Positions 62,288-64,000 of a stretch of 64,000 nucleotides of DNA are shown here, in pieces. Made by a program: the position numbers and the translations under genes. This DNA comes from Callipepla californica brunnescens (Eukaryota; Chordata; Aves; Galliformes; Odontophoridae): positions 14,197,967 to 14,261,966 of the forward strand of contig JALIRH010000001.1 of NCBI GenBank assembly GCA_023055505.1. Reading direction: 5' to 3'. Numbering within the stretch: the stretch's first letter is position 1; each line of letters starts with the position of its first letter. The notes below the pieces were generated by a model. It made no database searches. It saw only the letters and a list, made by a program, of their open reading frames with translations, and was not told the origin of the DNA.

Positions 62288-63795
62288 TACTGAGACCTTA
62301 AGCAAGCATACAAGTTCAGTTTAAGAAAGGTAGAAAAAGCCAGATCTCTTTCAGTGCTTGGGGAGGTTGGACAGAGCCATTGTTAAAACTATATAGAAGT
62401 TCAGCCACGGAATCTGAAGAAAAACCTTCTAGATTATTGATTCAGGCCTCCAATCTGACTAGAAATCAGATATTTGTATGGTTATGTTTCAATAACTTCT
62501 CATCACACACCTTGAAACAATATAGGAATTTTTACTCCCAGATATGATGCTGGGAAGCTGTTTAGGACCTCACTCTGATCTGACTTTTTTCTCCTTCAGA
62601 GCCTGAGTTTATTTTTGAAAACTTATACTCAAATGTTGTGCTGACATTGTTCCTTAGTTTTCTTTCTTTTCTTCCTTCCCAAAGCTCCTCCCATCATGCA
62701 TTTAAGTATTCAAATTTATTTTGTCATATTACACCAGCTAAATAATTCTAATTTCCACTTGTAACATGGATGTTCCTTGCTTTTGAACTTTCAGTTGATA
62801 CTTCTTTACTTTTTTCAGTTCAAAGGATTTTCATTAAAACAACAGCGTCTAAAACTGTGTATTTGAGACACTTTATCTTAAACCTCTTAGGTTCACTCTC
62901 ACAGCACTATGGTGGCTCCAAAATACTTGGTAACTCTTCTCTTGACATCTTTTTTTCACAGTGTTTTTACTTGCATACAAGTGGGAAGAAAATATAAACA
63001 TACCATCTCATGAATTTGTTTTTAGTAAAATTCAGGACCTCAGCTACCTGATAACTGTATATACTGATGATGTTGAAAGGTATTAACAATATTAAAAAAG
63101 ATCTGGATATCACATGGGAATAAATAGGTGATCCTTAGGAGTGCAAATAGGATGTACATATGTAAGGTCATGGATACAGAGGCACATAACATGAAGTTAT
63201 TTTTTTGGATGCCAGAAGAATGACCTTACTGCTCTGGTGTTCATTGCTCCTGGACAAAATGTTGTTTCTATTCATTCTGCTTCCAGGACTCACAGAGTTA
63301 GGGTTTGACTCCATCCTCTCCTATAGAATCAGTTCTACTTTACATAATATTCTCCCCAGAATTCAGTGAAGAAAAATACAAATAATTGAAGCATCGGTGA
63401 ATGATTCTCACATGCCTGTGTCTGAGCAGGGAAATCCCTCTGAGGGGTTCCATTCCTTATTTCTTCCATTTACGGATGCCACCTTTGAAGTATCTAGTCC
63501 CCAACTCTGAATTAATCACTTTCTGTGTCAAATTACTCAGGGTCAGGCAACCTGGCAAAATGCCAAACCTGATTAGAAAAATAAGCTGGGACTAAATTAG
63601 CAAGGGTGTTGTAGGTCATGAGCAGGAGTGTTGTAGGTGCCCTCCCAAAGCCACAAGGGGAAGAAAGAACAGCATCTGTTAGGTACTGCTCAGTAAGCAC
63701 AAGATTTCATTACAAGTTTTTCAGTTGAAAAAAAAGTTGCAGTTTCAATGAAACTATTTTCCACAGTATATAACCAAATGAGAAAAAAAAATAAT
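62288..63795. other. AT-rich non-coding sequence, no gene
   Basis: No gene or repeat is recognised. Open frames at 62770-62997 and 63401-63595 lack recognisable domains. A-runs occur near 63730 and 63781-63790. Confidence 0.55.
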
Positions 63796-63879
63796 AAATT
63801 TGTGCTTATTCATGTAACTGAAATGATCCAACTCATGCAGGAAATTTGTGCTTATTCATGTAACTGAAATGATCCAACT
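63796..63879 (+). repeat. Tandem duplication, 46 bp period
   Basis: A 38 bp stretch at 63796-63833 recurs without change at 63842-63879, with 8 bp between. The perfect identity indicates a recent duplication. It is the youngest-looking rearrangement in the window together with the one at 23809. Confidence 0.95.
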
Positions 63880-63987
63880 TGTGAATGGGAGAAAGTGATT
63901 CCACTTTATGGTTATTTTATTTACAGAAAGGACAGAAGCACTGCAACAGATCAGCTATTAAGTGTGCTTTTCACCTTAGTTCTACAA

Positions 63988-64000
63988 ATCATAGAATAAT
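63988..64000 (-). mobile_element. Possible start of an antisense CR1, cut by the window end
   Basis: The window ends AATCATAGAATAAT, which resembles the first bases of a CR1 tail read in antisense (TCATAGAAT repeats). Only about 13 bases are available, so the next sequence must decide. Confidence 0.35.

Noticed and set aside
1..64000. tRNA, snRNA, rRNA genes, CRISPR arrays or phage systems
   Set aside because: No A/B-box tRNA pattern, no U6/5S-like sequence and no regularly spaced identical repeats were seen; the DNA is clearly vertebrate.

Overview
This is a gene-free stretch of a vertebrate nuclear genome, most likely from a galliform bird such as chicken. The identification rests on three CR1 LINE 3' ends with the avian tail of repeated ATTCTRTGA-like units (10806-10925 and 61936-62287 on +, 46579-46819 on -) and on an internally deleted Galluhop-type mariner (21741-22281). 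I found no coding exon, tRNA, rRNA or snRNA gene, and no bacterial or phage feature. The longest open frame is 200 codons (39402-40004) and looks like chance. Nothing shows operon, ribosome-binding-site or CRISPR organisation.

Layout. 1-10805 is AT-rich and nearly repeat-free. 10806-10925 is a CR1 tail. 10926-21740 holds a possible regulatory block (13171-13580), a GAAA microsatellite and an old interspersed repeat near 15712. 21741-22281 is the mariner. 22531-34080 is the densest run of candidate regulatory blocks (22531-23400, 28541-28930, 29455-29790, 30005-30190, 30500-31130, 32140-32460, 33480-34080), broken by a short palindromic MITE-like element at 26264-26347. 34081-42180 is AT-rich with a long purine tract and a splice-bounded open segment (37798-37877). 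42180-43640 is the most striking candidate regulatory block. 46579-46869 is an antisense CR1 plus an AAAT microsatellite. 50741-53860 holds three more candidate blocks among microsatellites and a purine tract. 58706-59262 has two overlapping unrecognised ORFs. 60188-60460 is a decayed tandem array with a unit of about 60-66 bp. 61936-62287 is the longest CR1. The last bases (63988-64000) may be the start of another antisense CR1.

Interpretation. The recognisable transposons add up to about 1.26 kb, roughly 2% of the window. Low transposon load, no genes, and islands of CpG-containing sequence with homeodomain, MEIS/PBX, SOX, POU and E-box cores are what a developmental gene desert full of distal enhancers looks like. 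Conservation cannot be seen in one sequence, so every regulatory block is an inference that a multi-species alignment would settle. I cannot name the target gene.
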